Below, piece by piece: positions 17,496 to 26,434 of a stretch of DNA of 64,000 bases. The DNA lies in assembly GCA_938029725.1 (NCBI GenBank), contig CALHGE010000022.1, positions 40,664-104,663 of the forward strand, given 5' to 3'. The notes below the pieces were generated by a model. That model worked only from the letters and a program-made list of their open reading frames with translations, was not told the DNA's origin and did no database searches. Both the position numbers and the translations under genes were made by a program. This DNA comes from an uncultured Flavobacteriaceae bacterium. GTDB taxonomy: Bacteria > Bacteroidota > Bacteroidia > Flavobacteriales > Flavobacteriaceae. Each line of letters starts with the position of its first letter. Position 1 is the stretch's first letter.

Positions 17496-18719
17496 ATGAA
17501 AAAAATAGTACTGCTGCTGTTTGCACTATGCCTTAGCTGCAAGAGCACATCTCCTTTAACGGCCAGCAAACATGAATATGCTAAACCTGTGGACACTACG
17601 AAAAGGCCAATTTCAAATCAAAAGAAGAAAGTGTATCAGTTTGAATACTTAGGTGTTAGAAATGATTTTCCTGCCGCAAGATTGAATGGCTTTATTAAAA
17701 ATAATGATTCTACCTATACGGCTAGCATCTGGCCAGAGAACTTCCCTATAAACCCAAGTCCTTGGTACGCTTTTAAACTATGGTCGAAAACCGAACGTAT
17801 CATCTATGTCAATTTGGATTATTCCAACGGCGCCAAGCATCGGTATGCGCCAAAACTCAGTGCAGATGGTGAAAATTGGACACTATTGGATTCTACATCT
17901 GTACAAAGAAGTGCTGATAGCACAAGTGCCCAAGTGAAGCTACAGGTTGGAAAAGACACCTTGTGGTTGGCTGCGCAAGAGATACAAGACCATAGGAGAG
18001 TAGGGGAATGGGTACAGAGCATGGCTCAACATAATTTTGTCAGTCAAAATTCTGCTGGTAAAAGTATGCTTGGTAGAGATTTATATAATTTAAACTTAAG
18101 TAAAGGTTTAAATATTAATAAGCCCGTGGTACTCATCATAAGCAGACAACATCCACCAGAAGTAACTGGTTTTTTATGCATGAAAGCCTTTGTGGAGACT
18201 ATTATTGAAGAAGGTTCGACCAATGGTTTTTTAGAAAAATACCGGATACTAGTATACCCATTAATGAATCCTGATGGTGTTGATTTAGGGCACTACCGTC
18301 ACAATACCGGCGGCGTAGATTTAAATCGAGATTGGAGTCAATACCACCAGCCTGAAATTGAACAAGTCACTAGCCATATGGTTCATGAAACAGCAACACA
18401 CAAAAACGATGTGGTGCTTGGTCTTGACTTTCATTCTACCTATCGCGATGTATACTATACACCTCATGAAAGTATTGAAAGAAAGATTCCAAATTTTACG
18501 AAAGCTTGGCTTGAAAAAATCAGAGTTGCTGTTGGTCTAAAGGATATCAATGAAAGCCCAGGCAAAAACTTACAACCAACCTCAAGTGCATGGTTTAATC
18601 GACAGTTTGGCGCTACAGGTATTACCTATGAGATTGGTGATGACACCCCGAGAGGCTTTATCAAGACTAAGGGAGTTGAATCAGCTAGAGCTATGATGCA
18701 ATTACTCCTTGCCGAATGA
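17496..18719 (+). CDS. M14 family zinc carboxypeptidase lipoprotein
   Basis: The 407-residue protein has a lipoprotein signal (LSC, Cys15). The M14 zinc ligands are HPPE near residue 219 and the later His in LDFHSTY near 311; NPDGVDLGHYRHNTGGVDLNRDW is the usual substrate-binding segment and TYEIGDDTPRG near 376 carries the catalytic Glu. The N-terminal 130 residues form a beta-sandwich as in the M14 peptidases with an N-terminal domain. It should trim peptides or cell-wall peptides in the envelope. Its TGA overlaps the ATG of the transporter gene (ATGA), implying translational coupling. Confidence 0.9.
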   Translation: MKKIVLLLFALCLSCKSTSPLTASKHEYAKPVDTTKRPISNQKKKVYQFEYLGVRNDFPAARLNGFIKNNDSTYTASIWPENFPINPSPWYAFKLWSKTERIIYVNLDYSNGAKHRYAPKLSADGENWTLLDSTSVQRSADSTSAQVKLQVGKDTLWLAAQEIQDHRRVGEWVQSMAQHNFVSQNSAGKSMLGRDLYNLNLSKGLNINKPVVLIISRQHPPEVTGFLCMKAFVETIIEEGSTNGFLEKYRILVYPLMNPDGVDLGHYRHNTGGVDLNRDWSQYHQPEIEQVTSHMVHETATHKNDVVLGLDFHSTYRDVYYTPHESIERKIPNFTKAWLEKIRVAVGLKDINESPGKNLQPTSSAWFNRQFGATGITYEIGDDTPRGFIKTKGVESARAMMQLLLAE

Positions 18720-19657
18720 AAGCACCTAAAAACACCTTATTTATTGTTTTGGCATTTTTCTCCATCTATGTGATTTGGGGATCCACCTATCTGCTTAACA
18801 AAATTGCCGTGATGGAATTACCTCCATTTATGCTTGCCGCTATCCGTTTTATAACCGCCAGCATTTTGATTTTTGTGATATGTAAGTTCATGGGTATTTC
18901 AATCGCAATAACAAAAAAGCAGTTCTTTAATACTGTTATTGCTGGATTCTTGTTTCTCACTTTTGGAAATGGAGTGGTGGTATGGGCACTGAAATATGTA
19001 GATACAGGCTTGGCAGCACTTGAAATATCTGCGCAGCCATTGGTAGTATTGATATTGATGTTGATCTTTCAAGGAAAAAAAATACAACCCATGTCAATGG
19101 TTGGTGTGTTTTTAGGTATTGCCGGTATCTATCTATTAGTAAGTCAACAACAGATTCTAACTGCAGAAAACTCTGTTTTAGGAATGGTTATGATTTTTTT
19201 CTGTATGATCAGCTGGGGCTATGGCAGTCTTTTTGTTGGTAAGGCAGATTTGCCAAAGAACTATTTTGTGAATACCGGATATCAAATGCTTACCGGCGGA
19301 ATTATGCTTATTGGCTTTAGTCTTGTTTTTAATGAACCTTGGTCATCGCCAACTGAATGGAGCACAAAAGTGGGCTATACAATGATTCTATTGATTGTGT
19401 TCGGAAGCATTGTTGCTTTCACTTCCTTTAATTATTTACTGCAAATGGTTTCTCCTGAAAAGGTAGCCACATCAACCTATGTGAACCCGATAATTGCTTT
19501 GCTACTAGGCTGGTATTTTTTGAATGAGCAAATTACATCACAATCGATTATCGCCGCGGCCGTACTTTTGACAGGGGTATATTTTATAAATACAAAAAAG
19601 AAGTTGACGCTGTTCTCAAGGTTCGGTAAAGTGCCCTCGGAACCTAGCGGCAAATAG
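18716..19657 (+). CDS. EamA/DMT family transporter
   Basis: The 313-residue protein has about ten hydrophobic segments and the EamA duplication; IYVIWGSTYLLNKIAV at the N-terminus is typical. Family members export amino acids or metabolites across the inner membrane. It overlaps the carboxypeptidase gene by 4 nt, so it may move peptide-derived amino acids, which is an inference. It ends one base before the convergent kinase gene. Confidence 0.88.
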   Translation: MKAPKNTLFIVLAFFSIYVIWGSTYLLNKIAVMELPPFMLAAIRFITASILIFVICKFMGISIAITKKQFFNTVIAGFLFLTFGNGVVVWALKYVDTGLAALEISAQPLVVLILMLIFQGKKIQPMSMVGVFLGIAGIYLLVSQQQILTAENSVLGMVMIFFCMISWGYGSLFVGKADLPKNYFVNTGYQMLTGGIMLIGFSLVFNEPWSSPTEWSTKVGYTMILLIVFGSIVAFTSFNYLLQMVSPEKVATSTYVNPIIALLLGWYFLNEQITSQSIIAAAVLLTGVYFINTKKKLTLFSRFGKVPSEPSGK

Positions 19658-20599
19658 TTAGTTTACTATTGTAGCAAAATCTGTTACGGTGATTTCTTTT
19701 ACAAAATCAGCAATTTCTTTTAATCCTAAGAAATGGTCAGCCATTGCTGGATCTGGATTTACATGGTTAAAATTACGATGTCTCCAAAAAGTCATAGCAG
19801 CTGCCGCATAGACTGTAAAAGCTTGCAAGGAAAGCTTTTCTAATGCATCTAATTCTATTTCTTGTTGATAGCCATTTAAAAGAGCACTCGCTTTATTTAG
19901 GTTTAAGGCTTGTCCGTCACAGCAGAGGCCAACCAAGGTCATGCCGATATCAAAAACACGGTAATAATTAGTTGCTTCTTCAAAATCCATAATAAAGGCA
20001 GCAGTACCAAAGTCACTTACTATGATGTTGCTGAAAAAAATATCACTATGAATTAAAGATTTTGGCAATTCTTCAGTCATGAAAGGTTGAATAAAATTCT
20101 TAATTCCATTTAGCCATAGTTCAAAATCAGAATTTGCAGCATAGTGGCCCACTTCATCAAAATATTCTATTCCATAGTTCAAAATTTTCGGCAAGTAGGC
20201 TGGGATTTCTATTTGATGTAATCTGCCCATTTCTTTTCCAATCACGTTCAAAATATCACTTGAAAGATTGGCTATAATTTCACCCTCAAGAAAGACTTTA
20301 AGCATTACAGGCTTTTCCTTCCAGTTTGAAATAAGAGCATTGTTACTGGTCCGTACCAATTTTGAGCTTTCGAAACCGTTTTTCGCTAGATGCTCGAGTA
20401 AATACGCTAGTTCTTCCGCCCTTTGTGCGGTTTTTTGCTCGCAAATTGTTAGCACAAATTTGCCCTTCTCAGTTGTAATCAGATAATTTGTATTTTCTGA
20501 GCCACCACTTAAAACGGAAAATGATTTTACAATTCGGATACTATACTGACGGCAGACTTCGCTAATATCTGCAAGATCTAAAATAGAATATTGTGACAT
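19658..20599 (-). CDS. Homoserine-kinase-like phosphotransferase (type II fold)
   Basis: The 313-residue protein has the choline/aminoglycoside-kinase fold: LSGGSENTNYLI near residue 31, a Lys in the GKFVLTI strand, the Brenner motif HSDIFFSNII near 183 and MDFEEA near 203. Standing 1 nt after threonine synthase, it most likely acts as the type II homoserine kinase (ThrB2) that makes O-phosphohomoserine for that enzyme. The fold is unrelated to GHMP-type ThrB. The assignment rests on context, since related kinases act on many substrates. Confidence 0.78.
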   Translation of the reverse strand: MSQYSILDLADISEVCRQYSIRIVKSFSVLSGGSENTNYLITTEKGKFVLTICEQKTAQRAEELAYLLEHLAKNGFESSKLVRTSNNALISNWKEKPVMLKVFLEGEIIANLSSDILNVIGKEMGRLHQIEIPAYLPKILNYGIEYFDEVGHYAANSDFELWLNGIKNFIQPFMTEELPKSLIHSDIFFSNIIVSDFGTAAFIMDFEEATNYYRVFDIGMTLVGLCCDGQALNLNKASALLNGYQQEIELDALEKLSLQAFTVYAAAAMTFWRHRNFNHVNPDPAMADHFLGLKEIADFVKEITVTDFATIVN

Positions 20600-20600
20600 T

Positions 20601-22058
20601 TTAAGCTTTGTTATTGTGTTTTAAATCCCAATCCGTTGTCATAACATTCAAAAGCGCCTCTTCTAAATATGAATGATCACACAAATACACCTTTTCACAT
20701 TTCGTTTTGGCTTCTTCTATGGAATCGTGTTTGCCTTCTTCTGGAATATGGCGTGTTTGTAAGGCTTCTTTTATAACCTGTGGAAATTTGGCAGGGTGAG
20801 CGGTAGCCAGGCAAATAAGTTTTTTATCACCGAGTTTATCTTTTAGAACATCTGCTGCTGCAACGGCAACAGCCCCATGTGGGTCTAGTAAATAATTCTC
20901 TTTGGTATACATCTCATGTATCATTTCTAAGGTTCTTTTATCAGAAATGCTCACAGATAAAAACCCTTGAGAATATGAACTGTAGGTTTCGTTATCAAAC
21001 TGAACCTTTCCTTTATGCATGAACTCTGTAGACCAATCATTAATTTTTTTCGCATCTTGGTCGACGCAGAAATACAAAAACCTCCAAAAGTTATAGGGAA
21101 TTAAAATATCTATTGCAGAGGATGGTGTTTCGAAAATTGCTTGCTTAGAGAACAGTCCTTCAGAAAAAATGCGATGTAAACAGGCATTTGTATTGTTTGC
21201 AACAACAAACTTAGTGATGGGTAAACCCATTTTTCGAGCTAAGCCACCGGCACATAAGTTACCAAAAGCTCCTGAAGGTACTGACATATTAATTTCTTCA
21301 CCAACGAAGTCAACCACCTGAAGGTATCCATAAAAATAATGAACAGTCTGCATCATAATACGCCCCCAATTGATGGAATTTACGCTACTCAAATGAACTT
21401 TGTCTTTAAATGGAATATTGGCATACAATTTAGCAATAACCAAATCAAGGTCATCACCACCATCAGGACAGTTTGATACGCCTACCGGGTGAACGTTGGC
21501 ATGAGGCAAAGTAGTCATTTGTCGTTCTTGCTCCTCAGTAATAAGCCCCTTTGGGTATAATACCCAGGCCGACAAGTTTGATTTTCCTGCCGTAAAAAAT
21601 GCGGTTGCCGGCCCTGTGTCACCTGTTGTTGCTACAATCAATGATTTATACTCGTTTTTTCTTTTTAGGAAAAAATCAACTAAGTTCACTAAAAAGGCCA
21701 GACCAACATCTTTAAAAGAAATCGTTGGCCCGTAAAACAACTCCATGATATAAGTCTCCTTTTTTGACTTTAATTGATGTAAGGGTATAATAGATGACTT
21801 TTCAAAAGGAGCGTAGGCTGTTCGAAGTAAGGCCTTTAATTCAACTTCAGAAATAACGGAACGATCAATGAATAGAGATAAAATTTCAAATGCCAAATCA
21901 ATGTAGCCTAGCTGCTTCCATTTTTTTAACTGCTCTAAGGATATTTTCGGAAGACTAGTAGGCACATATAAGCCTCCATCAACTGCAAAACCGTCAAGTA
22001 TGGCTGTTTCAAAATCTACGGCTGCGCCTCCTCCTTTATTACTTACATACTGTATCAT
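20601..22058 (-). CDS. thrC: Threonine synthase
   Basis: The 485-residue protein has the long-form ThrC features: an N-terminal domain (YVSNKGGGA), the PLP-binding Lys in PTISFKDVG (Lys116), ATTGDTGPAT, and VPSGAFGNLCAG for phosphate binding. It converts O-phosphohomoserine to threonine. It lies between a cyclodeaminase-family gene (6 nt upstream) and the kinase gene (1 nt downstream), forming a compact operon. Confidence 0.95.
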   Translation of the reverse strand: MIQYVSNKGGGAAVDFETAILDGFAVDGGLYVPTSLPKISLEQLKKWKQLGYIDLAFEILSLFIDRSVISEVELKALLRTAYAPFEKSSIIPLHQLKSKKETYIMELFYGPTISFKDVGLAFLVNLVDFFLKRKNEYKSLIVATTGDTGPATAFFTAGKSNLSAWVLYPKGLITEEQERQMTTLPHANVHPVGVSNCPDGGDDLDLVIAKLYANIPFKDKVHLSSVNSINWGRIMMQTVHYFYGYLQVVDFVGEEINMSVPSGAFGNLCAGGLARKMGLPITKFVVANNTNACLHRIFSEGLFSKQAIFETPSSAIDILIPYNFWRFLYFCVDQDAKKINDWSTEFMHKGKVQFDNETYSSYSQGFLSVSISDKRTLEMIHEMYTKENYLLDPHGAVAVAAADVLKDKLGDKKLICLATAHPAKFPQVIKEALQTRHIPEEGKHDSIEEAKTKCEKVYLCDHSYLEEALLNVMTTDWDLKHNNKA

Positions 22059-22064
22059 TTACTG

Positions 22065-23018
22065 CTAATTATCTTGTTCATGATTTAGGTAAACTGCAGT
22101 AGTTATCATAATGTCTTGAACAGCCACACCTGTAAGGTCAACTACGCTTATTTGATTGTCATTAATTCTTTGAAAATCAGAGCTTTGAATAGCGCTACCT
22201 AGTTCTATTATTTTATTATTAGAAATAGCTCCTTTCGTAACCGCTTGGTATATTTCACCTCTTGTTTGGCTTTGTGAAATACTGTCTGCGATAACTAAAT
22301 CAGCCTTTTTAAGAATAGTACTATCTAGCTCTTGCTTGGCTGATGTATCTGAACCAACTGCAGTAATATGTGTACCTGGTCTAATATCCTTGGCATTAAG
22401 AAGCCTTAGCTCAGATGGGGTAGTGGTCACAATCAAATTACAGTTTTGAGCGACCTCTGAAGCTGATTCAGCAATATGAATATCGAAATCGTCGCTGAGT
22501 TCTTTTTGAAACTTCGTGGCATTTGCTGCTGTTCGGCCCCAAACCCACACTGTTTTACAAGGCTTGATTTTCTGTAGATATTGCAATTGCATTTTAGCCT
22601 GAGTACCAGTTCCAATAATACCAATAGCTTCCACATTTTTTGGAGCAAAATACTTCGCAGCAACAGCACCTGCAGCTGCAGTTCGTACATCTGTCAAATA
22701 ACCTTCATCTAATAAGACAGCTACGGTTTCTCCAGTTTTTTGATTGAATAACAGCATCATACCTTGACTAGATGCTAGGCCTAAATTTTTATTTTCATAA
22801 AAACCTGATGCGATTTTGATGACGTAAAAATCATCATTTTTAATATATCCATATTTGATATGAACATCTCCTGGCGGATTTTCAAATAAGAGTTCGCCAA
22901 CCGGAGGCACTACTGTATTTCCATTGCTGTATTGCCGAAAACCCTCTTCCATGGCCGCGACAACATCCACTTTTTCTAAAAGGGATTTTATTTTTTCTAA
23001 CGCAATAACTTTTACCAT
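22065..23018 (-). CDS. Ornithine cyclodeaminase / mu-crystallin family protein
   Basis: The product has 317 residues from the ATG at 23018; a longer frame would add 19 hydrophobic residues with no homology. It shows VDVVAAMEEGFRQYSNG, the substrate Lys in HIKYGY, VLLDEGYLTDVRTAAAGA, the dinucleotide motif IGIIGTGTQAKMQL and ITAVGSDTSAKQEL. The family includes ornithine cyclodeaminase, ketimine reductases and alanine dehydrogenases, all NAD(P)-dependent. First gene of the threonine operon, so it may act on an amino or keto acid in that pathway. The exact reaction is not clear. Confidence 0.82.
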   Translation of the reverse strand: MVKVIALEKIKSLLEKVDVVAAMEEGFRQYSNGNTVVPPVGELLFENPPGDVHIKYGYIKNDDFYVIKIASGFYENKNLGLASSQGMMLLFNQKTGETVAVLLDEGYLTDVRTAAAGAVAAKYFAPKNVEAIGIIGTGTQAKMQLQYLQKIKPCKTVWVWGRTAANATKFQKELSDDFDIHIAESASEVAQNCNLIVTTTPSELRLLNAKDIRPGTHITAVGSDTSAKQELDSTILKKADLVIADSISQSQTRGEIYQAVTKGAISNNKIIELGSAIQSSDFQRINDNQISVVDLTGVAVQDIMITTAVYLNHEQDN

Positions 23019-23054
23019 AAAAAATTGTATTTGAGCTTTTAAAAAAAGTACAAA

Positions 23055-23107
23055 GAAAAAACCTCCGTACACCAAACTAACTGTTGTTAGCTAAGGTGTA
23101 CGGAGGT
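23055..23107 (-). terminator. Strong hairpin-T tract before the threonine operon
   Basis: On the minus strand a perfect 13-bp stem (ACCTCCGTACACC at 23107-23095 with GGTGTACGGAGGT at 23073-23061) is followed by TTTTTT. The 21-nt loop holds an inner CTAAC/GTTAG pair. It lies 100 nt after the DoxX stop and 42 nt before the cyclodeaminase-like ATG, so it may simply end the DoxX transcript or may attenuate the threonine operon. Confidence 0.85.
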
Positions 23108-23206
23108 CGCTCCAGAAATAATCAACTTATATTCCCAATTTCTTCCTTATGCTAGAATAGAAGCAGGTAGCGACTAGCTACATCGTAAATATATCATTAT
23201 TTTTTT

Positions 23207-23578
23207 CTATTTTGAAGCGAATCTCATAATTCCATATGCCCAGGCAATAAAAAGGAATTGAAATGGCAAACGAATTAACGCGGCCTGATGACTTCCGATA
23301 GCCGGAGTATCTGAAAAAACATCCCAAACATGAATAGGTAAGAAAATTAGCATAAGCAGGAGCACTCCTGTTGCTGCTATTTTGGTATATTTTGGAATAA
23401 ACAATAAGGCACCTAATACAATTTCTGCCACACCTGACACATAAATAATCATGGTTTTTGCAGGAAGAAAAGCCGGTACAAAAGGTTCATAAAAAACGGG
23501 CTTTAAAAAATGTTGTATTCCTCCATAAATCAAAAAAAGAGAAAAAATAATTTGTAATACTTTCCAGACGATCTTCAT
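23207..23578 (-). CDS. DoxX family membrane protein
   Basis: The 123-residue protein has four hydrophobic helices and the DoxX pattern (LIYGGIQHFLKP near the first helix, VSGVAEIVLGALLF in the second). DoxX-like proteins are small inner-membrane proteins, some linked to quinone redox or oxidative stress. Single gene with its own intergenic spaces. Confidence 0.85.
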   Translation of the reverse strand: MKIVWKVLQIIFSLFLIYGGIQHFLKPVFYEPFVPAFLPAKTMIIYVSGVAEIVLGALLFIPKYTKIAATGVLLLMLIFLPIHVWDVFSDTPAIGSHQAALIRLPFQFLFIAWAYGIMRFASK

Positions 23579-23721
23579 GGTATACTTTTTATGTGTTAGG
23601 CGTATAGGTAAAATCTAAAAAAAGGAAAAGTAGCTGTTTTTTTTATATCTAATTGCCTTAAATGGTATAATTATGTTAGACGCGATATAGCCTAGGGGCA
23701 TATTTGTTGAAGATGGTTCTC

Positions 23722-24306
23722 TTAAATCTTGAGTATCGAAAGAGAAACCACATCTCTAGGACTTAAATCATCTAAAAAAACATCACCAATACGTACCCTT
23801 ACCAAGCGTAAAGTAGGAAAGCCAACGGCAGCTGTCATTTTACGTACTTGACGAAATTTTCCTTCCGTAAGTATCATACACACCCATGAGTTTGGTCGAT
23901 GTCTTCCCAATCGAATTTTTGAGTTCGCTATTGGCAGGGTAGGAGCTTCTATTTTTTTTACTACACATGGCTTGGTATCATATTTTTTACCTTCAAAACC
24001 AATCTCAACACCAACTTGCAATTGCCGCAAGGCTAGCGCAGTAATCTCACCATCTAACTGAGCATAATATTCCTTTTCGATTCCTGATCTATTGATGGTA
24101 TCGCTTAGTTTTCCGTCTGTTGTTAGCAATAATAAACCTTCTGATTTTTCATCCAATCTTCCGATAGGCATGGTTCCTTTTGGAAAATCATGTAGTTCTG
24201 ATAAAAACTGCTTTTTATTTACTTCCTTCTTATTGTTTGAAGAAAGCTGACTAAGCATAGCATACGGTTTATAAATTTTAAAATGTTGGTGGTTACTATT
24301 GAACAT
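23722..24306 (-). CDS. RsuA/RluE-family 23S rRNA pseudouridine synthase
   Basis: The 194-residue protein lacks the N-terminal S4 domain and has the catalytic motif GRLDEKSEGLLLLTTDG near residues 48-64 (Asp51 is the nucleophile), KEYYAQLDG, and EGKFRQVRKMTAAVGFPTLRLVRVRIG. This build matches RluE, which modifies U2457 of 23S rRNA. The exact target is inferred from the size and lack of S4. A near-match promoter TACCTTTA lies just upstream. Confidence 0.85.
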   Translation of the reverse strand: MFNSNHQHFKIYKPYAMLSQLSSNNKKEVNKKQFLSELHDFPKGTMPIGRLDEKSEGLLLLTTDGKLSDTINRSGIEKEYYAQLDGEITALALRQLQVGVEIGFEGKKYDTKPCVVKKIEAPTLPIANSKIRLGRHRPNSWVCMILTEGKFRQVRKMTAAVGFPTLRLVRVRIGDVFLDDLSPRDVVSLSILKI

Positions 24307-24465
24307 TGTATATGCTAAAAGAAGCTATAAAGGTAAGAAAGACTTATTGAATTATTCTTTCCTTATTTTAGAACTGTCTTTTTTAGGCGATAGCTATAGC
24401 AGAGAATAAACTTTGTCTATTTTTATAGTGTGCACCAACAGCTTTTCGCTATTACTAGAAGTACC

Positions 24466-25398
24466 ATGAAGAAGAAAAAGAACACAAGCCGCAGAAGTTT
24501 TATAAAAAAATCAAGCCTCTTAATGTCTGCAGCTATAGTACCAATTTCATGTTTCGAAATGAAAAAACAAGCAAAACCTGCTGTTCAGAAAGCTAAATTT
24601 AAAATGGGATTACAACTTTTTACTATTCGTGATGCTATGGCAAAAGCCCCTTTAGAAAGCTTAAAAAAAGTAGCTTCCTTAGGGTATCAAGATCTAGAAA
24701 CCTACGGTTATGATGGTGAAAATGACTTATACTACGGCTATAAATCTGCAGAGTTTAAACATATATTAAATGATTTGGGGCTAACGGCTACGAGTGGCCA
24801 TTATGGTTTTTCTGACTATTTTGAAAAATCTAAAGACGCTATGAAGCGCTTTACAGACCAATGCATAAAAGGCGCGAAGGCATTAGATAAGCACTACGTG
24901 ACTTGGCCTTGGCTCGCTCCTGAATACCGAACATTAGATAACTTCAAACTTTTAGCAGAAAAACTAAACCAAATAGGCGAACAGGTCAACGCAGCAGGTT
25001 TAGGTTTTGCGTACCACAATCATGATTTTGAGTTTACTGATCATGATGGTCAAATTGGCTATGACATTATTTTGAAGGAAACCGATGCTGCTTTGGTAAA
25101 ACTACAAATGGATATGTACTGGATCAAGCATGCCTCAAAATTAAGTCCCGCAGAATGGATTGCAAAACAACCTGGAAGATATGTGATGTGGCATATAAAG
25201 GATATGGACAAAGTTACTAGAGACTATACTGAATTAGGTAATGGGTCGATTAATTATATTGATATGTTATCAAAAATAGATACAGATGTATTGCAATATT
25301 ACTACCTAGAACAGGGCAGTAATTTCGCCCAAAATTCGATACAAAGCATAAGCGACAGTGCTAGCTATTTTAAAAAATATTTACAGAAATATTTGTAA
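24466..25398 (+). CDS. Tat-exported sugar phosphate isomerase/epimerase-like protein
   Basis: The product has 310 residues from the ATG at 24466. The N-terminus carries a twin-arginine signal (SRRSFIKK then a hydrophobic stretch), so it should leave the cytoplasm folded. The rest is an AP-endonuclease-2-type TIM barrel: GLQLFTIRD, GYQDLETYGYDG, YHNHDFEF and MWHIKDMD carry the usual metal ligands. Substrate unknown; such proteins often act on keto-sugars or inositols. Its stop lies 3 nt from that of a convergent paralogue. Confidence 0.87.
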   Translation: MKKKKNTSRRSFIKKSSLLMSAAIVPISCFEMKKQAKPAVQKAKFKMGLQLFTIRDAMAKAPLESLKKVASLGYQDLETYGYDGENDLYYGYKSAEFKHILNDLGLTATSGHYGFSDYFEKSKDAMKRFTDQCIKGAKALDKHYVTWPWLAPEYRTLDNFKLLAEKLNQIGEQVNAAGLGFAYHNHDFEFTDHDGQIGYDIILKETDAALVKLQMDMYWIKHASKLSPAEWIAKQPGRYVMWHIKDMDKVTRDYTELGNGSINYIDMLSKIDTDVLQYYYLEQGSNFAQNSIQSISDSASYFKKYLQKYL

Positions 25399-25401
25399 AA
25401 C

Positions 25402-26277
25402 CTACTTCTTAAAACCGATTTTTTTGATGCCATCATGACTTATTTTTATAGCGTCAAGAGGTTTCATATCGTCAAAAGTTTGGTCTTGTTCTACCATATA
25501 GTACTTCATTCCTGACAATTTCTTTTGGTTAAGAATTTTCGAAAAATCGATATTTCCTGTTCCGACAGGGGCAAAACGACCTTGGTCATCCATGTCTTTT
25601 ACATGCCAGATTTTAAAGCGTTTTGGGTATTTTTTAAAATAAGCAATTGGATCAGCACCTGCTTTGGTTACCCAGAACAAATCCATTTGAAAGTTTACAT
25701 ATTTAGGATTGCAATTTTCTAAAAGATAATCGATAGGTACAATACCCGCTTCATTTTTTAAGAATTCAAAATCATGATTATGGTAGAGCAGTTTGAGTCC
25801 CGCTTTGTGAGCGCTTTCACCCATCTTATTAATAATCTCAGCAAGGTTTTCAACAGTACCTGTCATTCCCATGGTTTGCGTAGCTTGATCGTAATAAAAA
25901 GAACCCATTGGAGGTATTGGCACCACAAAATATTTAAATCCGGCCGCTTTCGCATCTGCAAACATCGTATTCATGTTTTCTAGCGTAACGTCTGATTGAT
26001 GTGTGCTAATTGGTTTTAAGCCGATCTGTTTTAAATAGGCACTAAAATCTTTTGGAGACATTTCGTAATATGCACCATCCTTGTATCCTGCCGCTTCTAT
26101 ATTTTTATACCCTGCGTCAGCAACTGCTTTTAAGGTTGCTTTGGCATTAGTACCCATATCATCACGAACGGTATAGAGAGCCAATCCGCCCATTTTATCT
26201 TGTGCAGAAAGATTAGGCATTCCTAAAATGGTAAAAACCATGACAAATTGAAATATACTAAAAGCTATTTTTTTCAT
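25402..26277 (-). CDS. Exported sugar phosphate isomerase/epimerase-like protein
   Basis: The 291-residue protein has a Sec signal peptide (cut after LSA near residue 25) and the same TIM-barrel marks as the convergent neighbour: GLALYTVRDDM, GYKNIEAAGYKDG, YHNHDFEF and IWHVKDMDD. The two are clear paralogues but use different export routes. The sorbosone-dehydrogenase-like gene begins divergently 157 bp away. Confidence 0.88.
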   Translation of the reverse strand: MKKIAFSIFQFVMVFTILGMPNLSAQDKMGGLALYTVRDDMGTNAKATLKAVADAGYKNIEAAGYKDGAYYEMSPKDFSAYLKQIGLKPISTHQSDVTLENMNTMFADAKAAGFKYFVVPIPPMGSFYYDQATQTMGMTGTVENLAEIINKMGESAHKAGLKLLYHNHDFEFLKNEAGIVPIDYLLENCNPKYVNFQMDLFWVTKAGADPIAYFKKYPKRFKIWHVKDMDDQGRFAPVGTGNIDFSKILNQKKLSGMKYYMVEQDQTFDDMKPLDAIKISHDGIKKIGFKK

Positions 26278-26375
26278 AATCCTATGTATTGTTCTTAGGC
26301 TAAAATAGGAATAACGAAGTAAGTATGATACATCTTTACAAGATTTCCCCTAAATCGATTTCACATCAATAGCAA

Positions 26376-26405
26376 TTGCTAATTGAACAGAAGATGCTAT
26401 TTTTG
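26376..26405 (+). promoter_or_regulatory. Promoter (TTG-N19-TATTTTTG)
   Basis: TTG at 26376-26378 and TATTTTTG at 26398-26405 match the Bacteroidetes consensus with 19-nt spacing, 29 nt before the lipoprotein ATG. Confidence 0.75.
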
Positions 26406-26434
26406 ATTAAATGCATGTTTTAAAGTAAAATTAT

